DNA from: Hirundichthys speculiger
Taxonomy: Eukaryota > Chordata > Actinopteri > Beloniformes > Exocoetidae
Length of the DNA: 64,000 bases
Reading direction: 5' to 3'
Assembly (NCBI GenBank): GCA_018398805.1
Contig: JAGFBZ010000290.1
Coordinates: forward strand, 682,001-746,000
Made by a program: the position numbers and the translations under genes. Under the pieces are notes generated by a model that saw only the letters and a program-made list of their open reading frames with translations, searched no databases and had not been told where the DNA came from. Shown one piece after another: positions 55,888 through 58,800 of the stretch; position 1 is the stretch's first letter, and the number at the start of each line of letters is the position of its first letter.

Positions 55888-58800
55888 GATTACATGTGTA
55901 TGTTCAGATGGTAAAAGATAATTTTAATAAACACACAAACACACACACACCTGGCTGGGTATGAGTTCAAGTTGAGCCTCCTTGTAGACTTCTTCTAATG
56001 CATGTATCAGTATCTGGTCCTCCACATCAGTGAAGCCAACCCCAGTGAAGACATCTCTGACCAGAGCATCAAACCGAGAGCTGTCTGCAAAAGTCAGCTT
56101 GGACATGGTGTTCAGTCTCAATGCATGCACGACCAGACCATTCTCCTGGACTGCTTTCATGTACATGAAAGAGATAAGTGTAAAACAAACAAATAAAAAA
56201 ATGGTGAAAAAAATGAATGTAGAAAAAAGATGCAAAGTAACAAAGAAAACAACAGTCTTGATAGAGAAGAGTACCTGAAACAATGTTGTGAAAGTTAATC
56301 TGTCAAATAATTATTGCTTAGCTCTTGCAACTGTCCCTTGTTAAAAATGTGCTAATTACCAAAGACTGCCAGGATCTAAGAGTTTGTCAATACTTTCATT
56401 CTCAGCTCTGAAGATGTGGGCCTTCCCTACAGGCCCCTATCTTTTCTTCTTTTTTTTTTTTTTTAACAACAACACTTGGCACGACTACACACAAAGACAA
56501 AGAAACAAACACGTAAGAAAACCTTGGAGACTCATCGACAGGCTGCAGATGTGTGTGGTGTTTCCAGGTCTCTTTGTGTTGAACAGATAAAGAGTGGGTA
56601 GTAGGCCAGAAGGGTTTAAAGGGAGTGAGGGAGGGAATCAAGAAAAGGCACAGGGGATATGAGGAAAAAGACAGAAAAGAGTATTGAAAAGAAGGCATAA
56701 AGGAGAGATCATGGTGAGAAACGGAGGACAGCATGTGAGAACGGGTAGAACAAAACAACAGCATTATTGACAGCCAGGTATTGGATGACATGGGGGTTAG
56801 GGGGTGAGGGTGATATTGTAAAACTCTGGCAAAGTGCTTGGGAACAAGGACAAGGACTGTGGCTAAAGAAGGAATGGACAGAATCAAGGACCAAAGTACA
56901 AATAGGTGAAAAATGCAAAAGAAGTATGTTTTTGAAAGATGCATTTTAGTTTAATGCTAATTGATACTGTCCTTCATTGGGGGATTTTAAGGGCAAGGAC
57001 ATCATTTGTACAGAAAAAAGTGCTAGTCTATAAAGATTTTTGATGTTTTAGTAGTGTAAAGCAGTGATTCCCAAAGTGTGGGTCACGGCCCCCTGGTGGG
57101 CTGTCGTGGGACTGCAGGTGGGCCATGAGAGGTCGTTAAAATCAAACAAATGTGTTTTAAATCCTCAAACTTTTTTAAATATGTTTTGAATTACTGTAAA
57201 ATATTCATGACATGATCAAAAAAACATTAAGAAGTAATAAAACAAACCAGTTAAGTGTTATTCTACTGTCATCTTAACTTAATATGACAAGAGTTGCCTT
57301 ATTTGTTGACCCCTCACATTAATATCGGATCATGGTTCCTTGTCTTGTATGTTGATCACAGTTGTGATTAAAGGCTTCGGTGGGCTGCGTAGATTTTTCA
57401 CATTTCAAATTGGTCCTTGGTATTCTGAAGTTTGAGAATGGCTTATTTAAAGTGTTTTTTTTTTTTTTAATAGGGGAAACCTGAGTACTGTGAAAATGGC
57501 ATCCACTGGGTGGCAGCACCGGTTAAAACCAGTCATTACCGCTGCATTTGGGGGCCTTGCGCACAATGTAAACTGCTGGTTTTTAGGCACCTATGCAAAC
57601 TCCCTCTGACTCGAAAGGCACCAATTATAGAGGTTGGGGACAAAACGAGTTAGAATATTGACATGCTGAACCTCACAAAAAAATCCCATGCTATGATATT
57701 GTCAATTCAGCAAGGAACCAATCAATACTGACTGCGAGACGAGTGGTGCTCCTGCCTTTTTCTACTGGAATAATTGGAGGAAGCCGTAGAAGAGAAAGAG
57801 GGGTCTGCAAAGCCCCAGATGAGTGTGAGTTCTGCCTCCTTACACGTGATATTTCCAAGTAGTCATGTTGCGCTCATTGCATTCAACAGAATCCCACAAA
57901 TATGTACATTTTGAAAAAATATTCTCCAAACAAAACCAATGACGACATGAAGAACAGTTAATTTGACCCTTCTGACTATAAAAGAATAATTATGAGAAAA
58001 CTTATTCAGAAAAATATACAACCGGTAATAGTAGAGTGACATTGAATGCTGATTCAATTTATCAGTTATTAATTTATCAGTAATTCAGTTATCGACCATC
58101 AGCTGCATGTTGTATAAAATAACAGTGTAGTTATACATTTTCACCCTTATAAGGTGGAATTCTTATTTAAAAAGTCAAGTCTTTAGGAGTGTGCTTACAG
58201 TAGTAACAAACAAAATATTTCCACTACTCCCATCAACACATTCATTATCCACATCGGCCTATTTGTGAAAGCTATCAAATATATCACATGACCACACTGA
58301 TACACACTAGTAAATTCTTCTGCTCTTCATTCCTAACATTTGTCCGATCTAATGAATGTAGACGTCTGCACTACAAGTGAATTCCAGTTGTGAAACTGTG
58401 TATTTTGGGCAGCAAAGATTTTGACATGAGCTTACAGCTAGAGCTGCATCTACTTCTTCATAAGTTCCCTATCAAGCTTCAATATTAGAAAAGAAAAAAT
58501 GTCTCACAGAAATGTTGCAAAAAATAAAAAAGAAAAGAAAATAGCCTGGAGGAAGCTTACTCTGTTCCCTGTCATGAATTTTCCTCTGTTGCTGCAAGAG
58601 ACTGCCACAGGCCTTCAGCACCGTCTTCAGAGCACGCAAACCCCAGTCATAGTGCTGCTGGGGTGTCAACAACTCCCTGGACAGACAAAGAAGTATTTTC
58701 ACATATACTCACACAGTCTCAGTTGACATTGTAGCATTGGCTATATTACTCAGGAGTTGGATGTTAAGAACAATCAATCTACCAAGGTAAGAAATCACAG

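Noticed and set aside
56402..56944. 180-codon minus-strand frame
   Set aside because: Low-complexity composition from a purine-rich plus strand, no family match, lies in an intron.
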